Assembly (NCBI GenBank): GCA_023301545.1
Contig: JALZUI010000034.1
Location: forward strand, 1 to 5,544
Direction: 5' to 3'
DNA length: 5,544 nucleotides
From: Akkermansiaceae bacterium
Lineage (GTDB): Bacteria; Verrucomicrobiota; Verrucomicrobiia; Verrucomicrobiales; Akkermansiaceae
Positions within the stretch are counted from its first letter, which is position 1. Each line of letters starts with the position of its first letter. Shown here piece after piece: positions 5,317 to 5,544 of this stretch. A model generated the notes under the pieces. That model ran no database searches, had not been told where the DNA came from, and worked only from the letters and a program-made list of their open reading frames with translations. The translations under genes and the position numbers were made by a program.

Positions 5317-5544
5317 TTATGGTAGGCGGAACTTGTGCTCTGAATTCGGGTCCTTGGGGTCGAGAACCGTTTTTCCAGAGGGAATACCTTGGACGTAAAC
5401 CGGGTTGTTATTGTAAGGGTTATAGACGTAACCTGGTTTTCCTGGAATTGGTAGCGCGACTGGGTAGCTAGAGATGGTAGGAAGGGCAGGTACGTTTACG
5501 TTAGAAGTTGTGCTGACTTGCTCGCGAATTACTTTTTGCGCTGG
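5317..5544 (-). CDS. C-terminal part of an unassigned protein, cut by the window edge
   Basis: An open frame of 75 codons enters from the right edge and stops at TAA (5317-5319); the start lies outside the window. The visible part is rich in Pro, Val, Asn and Tyr with low-complexity character: VSTTSNVNVPALPTISSYP, then IPGKPGYVYNPYNNNPVYV, QGIPSGKTVLDP and the end HKFRLP. No enzyme motif is seen. From memory, tails of the type 'PGKPG-Y/F-V-Y/F-x-P...G-x-P-x-G-x-x-V-x-DP...F-x-V/L-P' occur in small exported proteins of Verrucomicrobiota; I could not check this. The frame is preferred over the plus-strand frame at 5265-5471 because it has a coherent ending, a terminator at the right distance and a repeated Pro/Gly/Tyr pattern. 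The N-terminus, and thus any signal peptide, cannot be seen. Confidence 0.7.
   Translation of the reverse strand, partial: PAQKVIREQVSTTSNVNVPALPTISSYPVALPIPGKPGYVYNPYNNNPVYVQGIPSGKTVLDPKDPNSEHKFRLP

Noticed and set aside
5265..5471. 68-codon plus-strand frame after the bidirectional terminator
   Set aside because: It is antisense to the more convincing minus-strand partial gene, starts just behind a terminator and has no recognisable features.
1..5544. Mobile element, CRISPR array, tRNA or rRNA
   Set aside because: No transposase or integrase frame, no regularly spaced direct repeats, and no tRNA-like cloverleaf or rRNA segment was recognised; gene content is core metabolism.

Overview
The window carries housekeeping genes of a diderm (Gram-negative-type) bacterium. 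Five complete genes lie on the minus strand. Read in their own direction they are gap (type I glyceraldehyde-3-phosphate dehydrogenase), pgk (phosphoglycerate kinase), tpiA (triosephosphate isomerase), rpmH (ribosomal protein bL34) and a Mn-type superoxide dismutase. On the plus strand, divergent from gap, is a small secreted beta-barrel protein. At the right edge the C-terminal end of another minus-strand gene runs off the window. The lineage cannot be fixed from the sequence. The gap-pgk-tpiA order, near-absence of Shine-Dalgarno sequences, an outer-membrane-type barrel and the 'PGKPGYVYNPY' style of the partial protein made me think of Verrucomicrobiota or a related PVC group, but that is inference from memory.

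Layout from left to right: sod (18-638); its leader, with a candidate promoter and an inverted repeat; the rpmH terminator (775-800); rpmH (829-1014) with a TTGACA-type promoter; the tpiA terminator hairpin (1155-1190); tpiA (1199-1954); pgk (1991-3190); a strong intrinsic terminator (3226-3270) in the pgk-gap gap; gap (3292-4293); a 251-base divergent intergenic region with a perfect 16-base palindrome and a 9-bp hairpin; the barrel gene (4545-5204); a long bidirectional terminator (5225-5262); and the partial minus-strand gene (5317-5544).

gap, pgk and tpiA encode three glycolytic/gluconeogenic triose-phosphate enzymes: TPI interconverts DHAP and GAP, GAPDH makes 1,3-bisphosphoglycerate, and PGK makes ATP and 3-phosphoglycerate. 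They are adjacent and co-oriented, but the sequence predicts transcriptional separation: a terminator follows gap, while pgk and tpiA are only 37 bases apart and look co-transcribed. rpmH and sod appear to be separate single-gene units, since a terminator-like hairpin precedes rpmH and a strong terminator follows it.

I found no mobile element, CRISPR array, tRNA or rRNA, and no convincing new multi-gene system. The points most worth a second look are the gap/pgk terminator, the C-terminally extended bL34 without a neighbouring rnpA, the near-complete lack of Shine-Dalgarno sequences, the regulatory-looking inverted repeats, and the two unassigned envelope-type proteins at the right end.
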